Source of the DNA: Hsuehochloa calcarea
Taxonomy: Eukaryota > Streptophyta > Magnoliopsida > Poales > Poaceae
DNA length: 64,000 nt
Assembly: GCA_036346395.1 (NCBI GenBank)
Contig: CM070603.1
Coordinates: forward strand, 22,601,045-22,665,044
Reading direction: 5' to 3'
Shown here: positions 44,738-56,356 of the stretch, in pieces
Position numbering within the stretch: position 1 is the stretch's first letter
Layout: every line of letters begins with the position of its first letter
Translations under genes and position numbers: made by a program
Notes under the pieces: generated by a model
Told to the model about the DNA's origin: nothing
Seen by the model: the letters and a program-made list of their open reading frames with translations, nothing else
Databases searched by the model: none

Positions 44738-46787
44738 CCGCGCGTTCCTCTCCCTCTCTTCTTTCTCTCTCTCTCTCGGCCGATTCTCGCCGCTTCTCCG
44801 TTCTTCCCGCCTCGGTCGTCTCCGCGCCACCGCCTTCTCCCCGCCGCCGCCCGTCTTCCCACTCGGCCGCGCCCACGCCTCTCTCTCTCTCTCTCTCTCG
44901 CCGTGGCTCGAGCCCACGTAGCCACCCACGTGGCGCCACGTCGGCGCCGCGTCGACAATTCGCCAGCGTGGTCGCCACGTGTGTGCTTGCAGCACGATCG
45001 TAAACCGGATTTTCGCTTGAAAATTAATTCAAAAACCGAAAACCCTAAATCCATCATTTTATGTGATTTAAAACTTCTTTGGCTATAACTTTCACATCCG
45101 AACTCCGATTTGGGTGATCCAAATTTCTAAATTCATATAAATTCATCCTCTTTCATTTGGTACTGGTTTTGTAATTTTGGAGTTCATTTGGTGCTGTTTT
45201 ATTTATTTGTTGCTATTCTCGCACGTGTAGATTCCGGCGTTTGGAAGATTTCTTCGACCGACGATCAAGACCCTCTCCTCGTCAACGAAGGCAAGTCGTA
45301 GGCCTTTGACCATGTTGAACCCATTTTACAAATGTATATTGTATTAAAATATCATGCATGGCTAGTTTTATTAAAAATGGTTTGAGAGTAGATAATTACC
45401 AAATTGCCATTATGCCTCCTTGATGAATTGAAAATGAAATGTCTCCTTGAATGACATATATCCTTGGACACCTTAGGATGGTTAATACTAGTTGGACATG
45501 ATTGTATACCAACTTGGGAGCGTATTATTGCTTAGACATGCTCTAGTTACCCGCGAGACTTTCGATCACATGTTCAATGATTATTGAAATTTGACTAATG
45601 GAACTATGGAATTGTGGTGTGAGGCCACTTTTATTAAAGATGTTGTGCCATGGCAGGGATTGCCATTTGGTCGGGAATGAACAAAAATGTTTTATGCTCG
45701 GGCTTGAGGTAGGGAGCTAGAGTGGGTGCGTAATGCACATTGGGTTGTGGTAGACTTGTCTGAGCAGCCAACTAAGGACTTAACTTTGCAAGTCATTGAT
45801 CTGGGTCACCTCGTGCAACCATAAGTCCGGTATGGGACGGACCTGGCCAATTAATTAGGAAAGTTTTGAGTCGGTTCTTGTGGTACATTTATTGGCGCAA
45901 GAGGGTCGTGATGGCGAAACCTTAGCGGGCAACCGAGGCAAAATGGAACTTTGTAAAAGCCTTGTCACGTGCTCTAGACTACTCACCTAAGGAAGTGAGC
46001 GGTGGTATCGACGGATGCCAAACAAACTAGAGAATTCGTGTCTTGTGGGTAAAGTCGCACAACCTCTGCAGAGTGTCAAAATCTATTCGAATAGCCGTGT
46101 CCCGATTCACGGACATGCCCAGTGATTTCGCGCAAGGGTAGTATTTTCAAAAATGTGGTTTGGTTCGTTGGAAACGTTTGGTTGGAATGGTTGGGAAGTG
46201 AACGGGATGTTCACTGTTTGATTCAAAGGAACTTGGTTATCTATGTAGTATTCTTTTAAAAATCCTGCTTTGCCATCTAATTACTGTATTTACTGTTAAA
46301 CTTGCTTTCTGCAAATTAACCATAAAGACATCCTTGTTTAAGCCTCGCATGAATACTATGTGCATACGCTTTCTCGACTTCTTGAGTACTTTATGTACTC
46401 ACGGCTTTATGCCCTTTGTTGATCGACCCCAATGAAGAACCAGGAAATGTTGAGTACTATGAAGAAAGCTACTTTGAAGACTTCGCGATCTAGGTCACGT
46501 CCTCCACTCGATTGCCTGTGGGCATGTCGATTGGGCTCCACGAATTTTTTGAGATTTCATTGCGGATACTCTGTTGTTGCTAAGCCCCGTGAGGCGACTT
46601 TTGTAAGAACCTTGACCATAAGGTCTTTGCCGTTTTAATTAATATTACTTTGTCTACTTCATTAGTTCGTCGTTGAATGGTTATGAATGCATCATTGTTG
46701 TAACTGTGCAAGCTAGCTACTGATCATGGGACTAGCTTGGTATGCACAGAGGGTCTCGGGGTTGTGTGAATCCCCGGGGTTCCGACA

Positions 46788-48076
46788 TTGCCTTACTTTG
46801 GTTGCTCTAAATATGAGAGTGAAGGATTGTTGTGAAAATCGTTCAAATGATCGACATCTAAAAAGAGTCAGAAGCAAATTAAATATAGAACAATAATTCC
46901 AACAGACACAAAATCCAAATATTTTTTTTGCATATTCAGGTAGGTTATGATTTTATATGAATTTATAAAAAAGATTCATCTCATTTGCAGTTTGTATGCA
47001 AAAGTTTTTAATGTTTCAATTTGCTTCGGTTTAAAAATTCTAGAAAAATAGAAAAGGGTGATATCGAAAGCATATTTTTTCGAAGTTTATGCTTTCGAGC
47101 AGAGAAAGTGTATTTTCCTCAGAACTAAAGGCGACTTTATCATTTTTCAGACTTTATTATCTTACATGTGGGCCTAATGTTAGTGACTCATTCTTTTGTT
47201 TTATTAATTTTATTTATAAAACAGAGGCTGCCTCGCGTGTTATAGACTCATTATTTATTAACCAATGATTAAACCTATTTATGATTTTAATTTACTGACA
47301 GCTGGGGTCCACATGGCAGTCTCTCGATTTTAAAACACATTTTAAAATTAGGAATAGTGTGTGGTCCCATGTGTTAGTGACACATTTACCAAAAAGTTTA
47401 GAATTAGATTTTTTATTATCTTTTCAGTCGGTCCCACCTGTCATTGACTGGGTAAACTTAACTACTGTCATTAAGTCATAATCAACGTTTAAACACGTGG
47501 GTCGTACTGGTAGAGAGAGAGAAAGGGAGGTGTTGGGTGTGTGCATTGCGAGCGCCATGGCGAGCTCGCCAGCGGCGAGGTAGGAACGCGGTGGCAAGGG
47601 TATGGGCAAAATGGGTTTCTCTCTCGACGGCGATGCCACCAGGTGGTGGTGGAGGCTGGAGAGATGACTGGAGGCGGTGATATGCCAGTGAGAAGCGGCG
47701 GAGCTTCTTGGTCTCAGGGTGGTTTTTGCGATTGAGGCAAATCGGCGGCAAAACAATGCATGCATTGGCTTTCGATGGTTGTTATGATGCTACATACAGT
47801 GGCTTGGGGACCAATGGTCACCGGAGTGGCGGCGAGAACACTTCTTACTGTGGCGCCATGATCGGTTACGATGAATTCTATGCTACAATACCTAATCGTC
47901 CAATCTAACAAGCACAATAGCTCTAGGGGGCTACTAGATGCTCACCAAGGTTCTTGAAGGTGTTCGAGAATGACCGTAGTGGCTTGGCCATGTTGAGCAG
48001 CGGCGATGCAAATGAGGCTCTTGTTGCCAGCGTGATACAGTGATGGAGATGCTACAAGGAGGTGCGTGTTAGCTCG
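46788..48076 (-). repeat. Gypsy LTR (second family), middle part
   Basis: It continues 43652 after the duplicated TTGCC: TTACTTTGGTTG here parallels TTCGTTGACGAGG at 8044. It includes an AT-rich part, a GA tract (47510-47530) and a GC-rich stretch with short spurious frames. It is interrupted at 48076 by element A. Confidence 0.6.
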
Positions 48077-48169
48077 TGTGGATATCGTGAGGATATGTGC
48101 ACGATCTCAGGATGATGAGTCAATTGGCAATGGTATTGTTGGTTTGCAAAATCTCGCGTTTTCGGGGTT

Positions 48170-48520
48170 TGCTTCTTCTTTGTCGGACCACAGCGGTCGG
48201 CCCGGTGGAGTGGGCGGTCGGACCGCTTGGTGGGATGATCGGACCGGCAATGGAGGCCGGTCGGACCGGCTTGACTAACTTTGGATTTTGGAGCTAATCC
48301 AAAAATAGGTTGTGTAGGCAAGTGAGGGAGTCTCTGGATGTGGTTTCATCATTTTGGAGCTCCAGTCAAAAGTTCTATTGAGTTGAAAATTCGAAGGTTT
48401 GGATTTTCAAGTGGAATTTTGGCTAAGTCATTTGGACCGGTCCGACCGCCCGTTGTGGGAGCGGTCCGACGGCAAATGAATCGGTCGGACCGGCCTGTGG
48501 GGCGATCGGACCGGCGATCA
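48170..48520. repeat. U3 cluster of GGTCNGACC-type palindromes
   Basis: Seven to nine motifs of the type CGGTCNGACCG, with degenerate copies, occur in two groups. The same groups occur at 54125-54470 and 56470-56790. Confidence 0.85.
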
Positions 48521-49006
48521 CTGGAGGTGAGCCAAGTGTTGCATTGAGTTGTTCGAGTGTGTTATTCTACGAACTTCAATGCTTTATTGATGTATATCGC
48601 ATTGCGGAACGGCGTGGGTCAAGTTGTGAAGAACTTGTTCCGGAAGCGGTTTGTTTGTCTATTCTTTGTGCGGTGGCTTGCGAGTCAGCGGCGTCAGCGG
48701 TGAGTGGATCGGGACTACGCTTGGAGAGCGAGGTCGAGCGATCGGGGATACGGGTGGTCGTGTGACTCAAGCATGGTGCGAGAATGGACAAGATGGATCG
48801 AGCAGGTGGTTGATGCATTTGGTTGGATCGGCGGTGTGGATATCGGTGCGAGTCTGCAGGAGGTTCGATGGGATTCGGACAAGAGAGGCTTGGCGTCGAT
48901 GAGAACCGTGATCAACCTACGTGGTGAAGCGGCGATTGCTTCAGCAGTTAGTATGTGGGTCCCATGGGTGAGTGGGCCCCAATTGTGTAACTCTAGTCCT
49001 CTCTAG

Positions 49007-49014
49007 TATAAATA
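49007..49014 (+). promoter_or_regulatory. TATA box of element A 5' LTR
   Basis: TATAAATA in CTCTAGTATAAATAGG, about 930 bp into the LTR. It is conserved at 54964-54971 and 57229-57236. Confidence 0.85.
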
Positions 49015-49942
49015 GGAAAGGGGGAGAAGGAAAACCTTTGAGGCATTCATTTGGTTTCTTCCCTTGCTTTTCTAGGGTTAGGGTTTGGAGAGAAAGAGAG
49101 GGAGAGATTGTATGCTCCTTGGGTGAGCTCTTGTCCTCCTAGTTGGAGTGGCTTTGTAAGCATCTTGTGAGATCAATCAATCTTGTGATGCTTGCTTGAG
49201 AGATCTTTTGTCTCCTCTTTGTGTTCTTCTCTCATTTGGATGAATTTGGTGCTTCCTTGATTCAAGGGTTTATGCTTGGTCTCTTGACCCATTTTGTCTT
49301 GCTTTGATGTGTGGAAATACTCCTAGAATCATCTAGACCATCAATCCTCACAAGCAAGTCTTGAATCAAAGTTTTCATATTTCTAGGGTTTGTGCACTTC
49401 TTGATTAAATCCTTGAGAGATCGATTCTGAAGTGGATCGAAGGATCGTCGCTAGAAATAGGTCTCTAATATCACTAGGGAGGTGTGCTCGAAATTTGGTC
49501 AAGTTTCATTGGTTGAATCAAAAGTTGGATCAAATTTTGTTTTGGATTTGGGGTGGATTTTGATCTTGGGTGAACGGTCGACCGGTCTTATAACGGCGAT
49601 CCGACCGCCCGTATATTCGAACCATTGTCTTCTTAGGGTCGAACCGTTGTCCACCGGTCCGACCGCCGATTAGTTGCCGGTCGGACCATTGGTTGAGCGT
49701 CGGTCCGACCGCTTTGTGGTAGCCGGTCGACCGCCGATGCCAGTCAATCCTTTGAGTTTAAGTCTCCACATTTATGTCGTGTGGTTGTCGGGGTTTGTCG
49801 AGTTCGGCACAAGGCTTCATTGTGTGCTTCTTGATCTTCTTAGCTCTCATAGCTAAAGGAGTAAAGTTCGTGTTGAATTCGACTTAGGCGAAAGTTTTGA
49901 AAGCGCCTATTCACCCCCTCGATCGCCTTTCGGTCCTACAAG

Positions 49943-49954
49943 TGGTATCGAGCC
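49943..49954 (+). other. Primer binding site of element A
   Basis: TGGTATCGAGCC, 2 nt after the LTR, a variant of the tRNA-Met primer site. It is identical in element B. Confidence 0.88.
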
Positions 49955-49994
49955 GGTTAGCTCTTTTCTATAGATCTTAACGGTCTTTGGAGCC

Positions 49995-50940
49995 ATGGCG
50001 TGGCGATATTCAATCGAGCCACATGTTTTTGATGGAGTTGATTTTGCATATTGGAAGGCCGAATGGAGGCCTACATCGAGGCTCAAGGGCACGCGATTTG
50101 GCTTAAGGTGAAAAACCCTTATGTCGTGCGGTAGATGACAATTTGATCACTCGGATGTGGAGAACAACGGCGGGGCTCGAATTTTTGATTCAAGGCCTTA
50201 GTCGATCGGAGTTTGGCGTGTCGCTCATTTCTTTGTCTGCTCATGAGATCTGGCGGACTCTTTGTGATTATCATGAAGGGTCCACTGCGATCAAGGAAGT
50301 GAGACAGAACCGACTTAAGAAAGCATACTCAAGATCGAGCAAAGACACGGTGAATCTTTAGATGAGTGTGGGGAGATTTTCTAAAATTCTTCATGATCTC
50401 ATGTTTGTTGATCTTGTATTTTACGAGTCGAAAATGCACGCCAACTGTTGGGTGCTTTGGATGTGAAGGTGCGGGGATGAAGATCAACGCCATCAATGAC
50501 AACATTGTCATGAGTGAGCTTACCATGGATAAGCTTTACTCGAGGTTGAAGGCGTATGAGATTGATTTCATCTCGCGTCTCCCCACGAGCAGAGCCGATG
50601 GCTTTAGTGGTTGACAATTCTAAGGGTAGATATCTTGATTCTTTTAATGTTAGCTCATCTGGATTTTCTTTATGCCTTTGCATTCCTTGAGCGATGAGCA
50701 ACTTGAGAGACTACAGAGGATGACTTAGCCCTCCTATCCACAAAATTCACGAGCCTACAATAATGTGAGGAGTAGGAGGAGAGGTGGACCTATCACATGC
50801 TTTGAATGTGGTGAGCTAAACCACATTCGCTCTAGATGCCCCAAGCTGAAGGGCAAGGAGGAGAAGGAGTCACAAAGGCATTCTCAAGCGAGGGATGCTA
50901 AGTCCAAGAAGACAAACTATCGCAAGTTTGTCGGTAGTCC
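49995..50940 (+). pseudogene. Gag of element A (capsid and first zinc knuckle)
   Basis: The ATG at 49995 starts a gag whose opening (EPHVFDGVDFAYWK) parallels element B (KPHIFEGHDYAYWK). Frame changes follow. 50143-50361 holds SAHEIWRTLCDYHEGSTAIK and EVRQNRLKKAYS, copia capsid landmarks. A CCHC knuckle, CFECGELNHIRSRC, is intact at about 50798-50840. No single frame spans the gene. It would assemble particles and package RNA if intact. Confidence 0.85.
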
Positions 50941-52640
50941 TTGAAGCTCTAGAGGATGTGAGCATGGAAGATGTGGACTCGGAGTCGGAGGGCGACAAGA
51001 GTGACTCCGTGGCAAGAAGAAGGCACGTGATTTCACGGGCATGTGCTTTATGGCTAAAACGACCACGACAGCTACTCCTCCAACAGCGAGGATCCTTTCA
51101 GTGATCCCGATGAGGTATGCCCTTCACTTCCTGACATGAAAAGGGCTTTAGTGCTTGCTGAACAAAAATTGCATAAGCAAGCTAAAGTGATCAAGAAAGC
51201 AGGATACAATGATTGATAATTTGAACCTAGAAGTAGTTAGGCTCAAATCCATTAATCTGATGATTTACGTGATTCATGCTCTAGCTTGCTTAATGAATTG
51301 TCAAGCTTGAATAATGCTCATTCCTCTGTTAAAGAACAATTGAAAAATGCTCTTTACGAACTAGAATCTCTCAAGTCTAGTTACATTTGCATGAATGCCA
51401 TTCCGCTTGATGTATTGCTTTAGAAGCTATTCCTTTAAATTGCTCAAAGCGTGCTTTGCTAGAATTGAAACTGGATAGCTCTTTAAAAGAATTGCAAAAA
51501 TTTGATGCTAGTCACACTTGTTCTCATTGTAAGAATAATCGAATTAAAATGCAAGAGATGGTGAAATGGTTGCTTATTCTAGAATTGCCTCTTGTGAAAA
51601 TTGCCCTAAGCTTACAATTGAGATTGAAGCTTTAAACAAGACTCTTGAAGAAAGCTAAAATTGAAAGATCTATATCTCTTCTGCTTCCAAGAAAGTTATT
51701 GATTCTTCCTCTTGTATGTTGCATCTTTGAAATTGAAAATGCTATTGGTAAGATACAAGAGGCTTTTAGAGTCAAATTTAAGGAGCGATTGAATAGGATT
51801 GGAGAGTCCTATTGTGTGTCTTGTGAGGCTCACGAAAGTGGAAGTCGATCTTCTTAAGAGCAAACATGTTGAGGCAATCGATTCTCTAAAGTGCTCAAAT
51901 TGTGGAGTTTTGGCAAAGAGAACGATTACCTCAAAATGACTCTTGAGAGGTTTTCTAGCGGAAAAGAAGCTCAACTTGATTCTAGATCAATCCAAGGTGA
52001 GTGTGAAAAGCAGTGGCCTAGGCTTTAAGTCCTAGAGCTTTCCAAGAATCTCACTCCAAAGATTGCTAGAATTGTGAAAAGTGGTTTGGTTGAGCAAGAA
52101 TCTTCTTTGTCTTCAAAGGTTGTTCTTAAATCAGTGGATTCTGCTCAATCTCTTTCTAGCAAGAAAGGTGCTTGTCTCTCGGTCGGACCCCTCAAAGGTC
52201 AAGTACCATTGCACCTTCTGCAGAAAGAGGGCCACACGGTTGAGTTTTGCTTAGGAGAGCAAAGATTGAGAGGAAAGAGAGGATGAGCACTTTGAGATCC
52301 ATTAGAGGAGTCTCTTCTTGATAGTCTCTAGAGCAGGCGACCTATTCGATGTACCACATACGGGCCTAGGCGTGTAGAGAATCTTGTTGACTCTTTTGGT
52401 GGGTCGAGCGGCGGTGGTTTAGGATATCATGAGGATAGACCACGGGTAGCACCTAGGCAGGGAGTATCGGTCTTTTGGTAGATCGTTTTGGAGAGGTCGG
52501 TGGTGCTCATGGGCATTCTTATGATTTTGTGCCTAATCATTTTCTGCTGCTTCTTTTGCTATTCGGGCATCGTCCATCTCGATCTTGGACACCCAGATTT
52601 TCTATCTCAAATCCGATCTTGAGGCTTGGATGTTTTGAGG
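50941..52640 (+). pseudogene. Gag C-terminal coiled-coil region and second zinc knuckle of element A
   Basis: Lys/Glu-rich broken frames carry repeated Cys pairs (for example 51520-51600), as in element B. At 52203-52255 a second knuckle is split by a one-base shift (CTFC in one frame, GHTVEFC in the next). Then come an Arg/Gly-rich stretch and FGEVGGAHGHSYDFVPNH (52485-52538), the end of gag. No protease or integrase follows. Confidence 0.8.
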
Positions 52641-54008
52641 AATTTGCTTTTTCTGTTTTCATTGTATCATAATGCATTTTTATTTCAAATGTCGTGCATT
52701 GCATAATAAAAATTGTGGAGCTTTAGTATTATCCTTGTATGGCTTGATTTCATACTCTATACCTTGTCATATCAAGTGATAGTCATTGGACTTCTTTTAT
52801 GGCTCTTCGTGTTTTGGCTTAGCTTTTCCTTGCTAGCTTTATATCTGTGAGCAAATTGAATCGAATCATGTCTTGTTGGATCTTGTGACTAGTTTTGCTC
52901 TAGTGATCCTCTTATGATTCTTGCCATGTCTTACAAGTGAATTGAGTCTTGAACTTACTTTGAGATGAAAAATGAGCTTTTATCTTCTTAAGTCAAGCAA
53001 ATGAAAAAAAGATTTTACGTGCGAAAAAGCTGATCTCACCAATCCTTTCTCATGAGACGGCTTGCCATTGCACTAGGCATGAACTCGGGGAGTTTTGGAT
53101 GACCTAGACCACTCTTTTAAGCTTTTAGCTTGAGATGGTCGCAGACAAGGCTTGAGATCTAGCACAGTAAAAAGAAGAGAAAGAAAAGAAAATTTGCACA
53201 AAAGGGCTAAGTGCTTGAGCTTTGCTTCAAAAGAATTCTCTTAATGCTCAAAATGCCTCAATTCTGTTTTGAGTCTCTTTACGCTTATAGACATGGCTTG
53301 ACTCATTTTGGTTGCTTTTAGTGAATCTATGACATTGAGCAACCTTTCATGGTTTTAACTCATTAATATCAGTTTACGCTATCTTGGTTTTAGCTTTGCG
53401 AGTACATGTTTTGCCATGATTGAATATAGCTTCTACTCTTTATATGGCTTGGTATATGTCTTGTCTTGTCTACATAGATAATGGTCATGGCTCCTTTTGC
53501 TTAATTTCAAATAAAGTCATTTCTTCATGCTCGTTCTTCTCTCATGCATCTTGATGAATTCATTGTCAAAGGGAGAAGGATTGAAGAAAATCTTGCTTTG
53601 GAGCTTTTAGTTCACATAAGGTTTCATGCATAAAAGAACACACACACACACACACAAAAAAAATTTTGTGAACCTTTTGAAAATTTGTGATCATAGTGAG
53701 TTGAGTCTCGGGTTTTATTGCCTTTTACGATTTGAATTGAAATTCAAGAAGACTCACAATGATCAAAGGTCAAATAGAACTTATTGTCTTTCATATGGAC
53801 CTTAGTGAGATTTTTGGCCATCTTCTGGATTTTGAATCCTTTTGTGCGTTCAATGCCTTATCTCACTTGCCTTCACTATTACGAAGCCCGACTTGGTAGC
53901 TTCTAAGCTTTTTCTTGCTTATGGACCAAGTTGTGCCTTTATCTTAACGACGATTTTACTTTTCAATTTGAAAACCACATTTTCTTGGAAATTGCCAATG
54001 TGTTCATC
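52641..54008 (+). other. Post-coding spacer of element A
   Basis: AT-rich, without a credible ORF. It begins with TTCATTGTATCATAATGCAT and GAGCTTTAGTATT, also found after pol in element B (63840-63980). It includes a short CA repeat (53639-53655). Confidence 0.75.
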
Positions 54009-54019
54009 AAGGGGGAGAT
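54009..54019 (+). other. Polypurine tract of element A
   Basis: AAGGGGGAGAT directly before the 3' LTR start TGTGG. Confidence 0.9.
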
Positions 54020-55899
54020 TGTGGATATCGTGAGGATATGTGCACGATCTCAGGATGATGAGTCAATTGGCAATGGCATTGTTGGTTTGCAAAATCTCGC
54101 GTTTTCGGGGTTTGCTTCTTGCTGTCAGACCACAGGCGGTCTGACCGGTGGAGTGGGGCGGTCAGACCGCCCGTGGGACGGTCGGACCGGCAATGGAGGC
54201 CGGTCGGACCGGCTTGACCTAACTTTGGATTTTGGAGCTAATCCAAAAATAGGTTGTGTAGGCAAGTGAGGGGAGTCTCCTGGATGTGGTTTCATCATTT
54301 TTGGAGCTCCCAGTCAAAAGTTCTATTGAGTTGAAAATTCCAGAAGGTTTCGGATTTTCAAGCTGGAATTTTGGCTAAGTCATTTGGACCGGTCCGACCG
54401 CCGTTGTGGGAGCGGTCCGACCGGCATGAAATCGGTCGGACCGGCCCTGTGGGGCGGTCAGACCGGCAGTCACTTGGAGGTGAGCCAAGTGTTGCATTGA
54501 GGTTGTTCTGAGTGTGTTATTCTCTGAACTTCAATGCTTTATTGATGTATATCGCATTGCGGAACTGACGTGGGTCAAGTTGTGAAGAACTTGTTCCGGA
54601 AGCGGTTTGTTTGTCTATTCTTTGTGCGGTGGCTTGCGGTCAGCGGCGTCAGCGGTGAGTGGATCGGGACTACGCTTGGAGAGCGAGGTCGAGCGATCGG
54701 GGATCTGGGTGGTCGTGTGACTCAAGCATGGTGCGAGAATGGACAAGATGGATCGAGCGGGTGGTTCGGTGCATTTGGTTGGATCGGCGGTGTGGATATC
54801 GGTGCGAGTCTGCAGGAGGTTCGATGGGATTCGGACAAGAGAGGCTTGGCGTCGATGAGAACCGTGATCAACCTACGTGGTGAAGCGACGATTGCTTCAG
54901 CAGATTAGTATGTGGGTCCCATGGGTGAGTGGGCCCCAATTGTGTAACTCTAGTCCTCTCTAGTATAAATAGGAAAGGGGAGAAGGAAAACCTTTGAGGC
55001 ATTCATTTGGTTTCTTCCTTGCTTTTCTAGGGTTAGGGTTTGGAGAGAAAGAGAGGAGAGATTGTATGCTCCTTGGGTGAGCTCTTGTCCTCCTAGTTGG
55101 AGTGGCTTTGTAAGCATCTTGTGAGATCAATCAATCTTGTGATGCTTGCTTGAGAGATCTTTTGTCTCCTCTTTGTGTTCTTCTCTCATTTGGATGAATT
55201 TGGTGCTTCCTTGATTCAAGGGTTTATGCTTGGTCTCTTGACCCATTTTGTCTTGCTTTGATGTGTGGAAATACTCCTAGAATCATCTAGACCATCAATC
55301 CTCACAAGCAAGTCTTGAATCAAAGTTTTCATATTTCTAGGGTTTGTGCACTTCTTGATTAAATCCTTGAGAGATCGATTCTGAAGTGGATCGAAGGATC
55401 GTCGCTAGAAATAGGTCTCTAATATCACTAGGGAGGTGTGCTCGAAATTTGGTCAAGTTTCATTGGTTGAATCAAAAGTTGGATCAAATTTCGTTTTGGA
55501 TTTGGGGGTGGATTTTGATCTTGGGTGAACCGGTCGACCGGTCTTATAGCAGCGGTCCGACCGCCAGTATATTCGACATTGTCTTCGCGGGTCGAACCGT
55601 TGTCCACCGGTCCGACCGCCTTGATTAGTTGCCGGTCGGCCATTGGTTGAGCGTCGGTCCGATCCTTTGTGGTAGCCGGTCGACCGCCGTGCCAGTCAAT
55701 CCTTTGAGTTTAAGTCTCCACATTTGTGTCGTGTGGTTGTCGGGGTTTGTCGAGTTCAGCACAAGGCTTCCGCTGTGTGCTTACTGATCTTCTTAGCTCT
55801 CATAGCTAAAGGAGTAAAGTTCGTGTTGAATTCGACTTAGGCGAGAAAGTTTTGAAAGCGCCTATTCACCCCCCCCTCAGTCGCCTTTCCGGTCCTACA
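54020..55899 (+). repeat. 3' LTR of element A
   Basis: Same as 48077-49940, apart from numerous one- to three-base differences at homopolymers, CAG/CTG sites and the palindromes. The TATA box is at 54964-54971. Confidence 0.95.
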
Positions 55900-55904
55900 G
55901 CTCG

Positions 55905-56356
55905 CATGCACTCTGAGGATGATAGAGGTAGAAGGAATTGACAAAAGACTCACCGATGTGGTGGCTAACTGGAAAAGGGTTGCGGCGGACAGAATTGAGG
56001 AAGAAGGTTGATTCGGGGGATTCCCTGCTTGTGGATCCTCATCAACTGAGGGGAAAGAATTAGTGAATTATAGGACATGAAATGATGCGGTCAAGTGAGG
56101 TTCAAGCTCAACAGAACGTCAAGAACGATGATGTCCAGAAAGGAGTGTGCGCCAAAGGTGAAGAAGACAACGGCTTGTCCGAGCTACGGGGTTCCTGAAG
56201 CTACATCAAGCACAATAGAAACATCAGTGAGGTGAGAGACGCATAGTGATGCAGGTGGTGAGGGCAAGGAAACTCACCCGTGCAAACGGTGTTGTGAGGC
56301 TTGTGCACTGGTGTCGAGAACGATGCTCTCGTTCCCAGCGAACCAAGGAGAGTGGG
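55905..56356 (-). repeat. Gypsy LTR (second family), third visible part
   Basis: Non-copia sequence between elements A and B that continues the host sequence after the duplicated GCTCG. Assigned to the split LTR by position only. It is interrupted again at 56356 by element B. Confidence 0.4.

Larger units (their letters stand above)
43653..46787 (+). mobile_element. Solo LTR of the first gypsy family with perfect 5-bp TSD
   Basis: This 3135-bp sequence, TGTAGCGTCC...GGTTCCGACA, is homologous over its length to the 5' LTR at 6554-9712 in reverse orientation. TTGCC at 43648-43652 repeats at 46788-46792. No internal sequence is present, the signature of unequal recombination between two LTRs. 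Its long open frames (for example 43982-45088) are by-products of the GC-rich leader. Confidence 0.95.
48077..49940 (+). repeat. 5' LTR of element A
   Basis: TGTGGATATCGTGAGG...TTTCGGTCCTACA. It has GGTCNGACC palindromes in two clusters, 48170-48275 / 48430-48520 and 49560-49735. Confidence 0.95.
48077..55899 (+). mobile_element. Element A: complete gag-only copia (SIRE/Maximus-type) element
   Basis: LTRs of 1864 and 1880 bp, primer site, gag with two zinc knuckles, a 3' non-coding region of about 1.3 kb and a polypurine tract are present, flanked by a perfect duplication GCTCG (48072-48076 and 55900-55904). Protease, integrase, RT and RNase H are missing: the sequence passes from the gag C-terminus (about 52560) to the post-pol spacer. 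Gag has homology to element B, so A is probably mobilised in trans. Confidence 0.93.
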
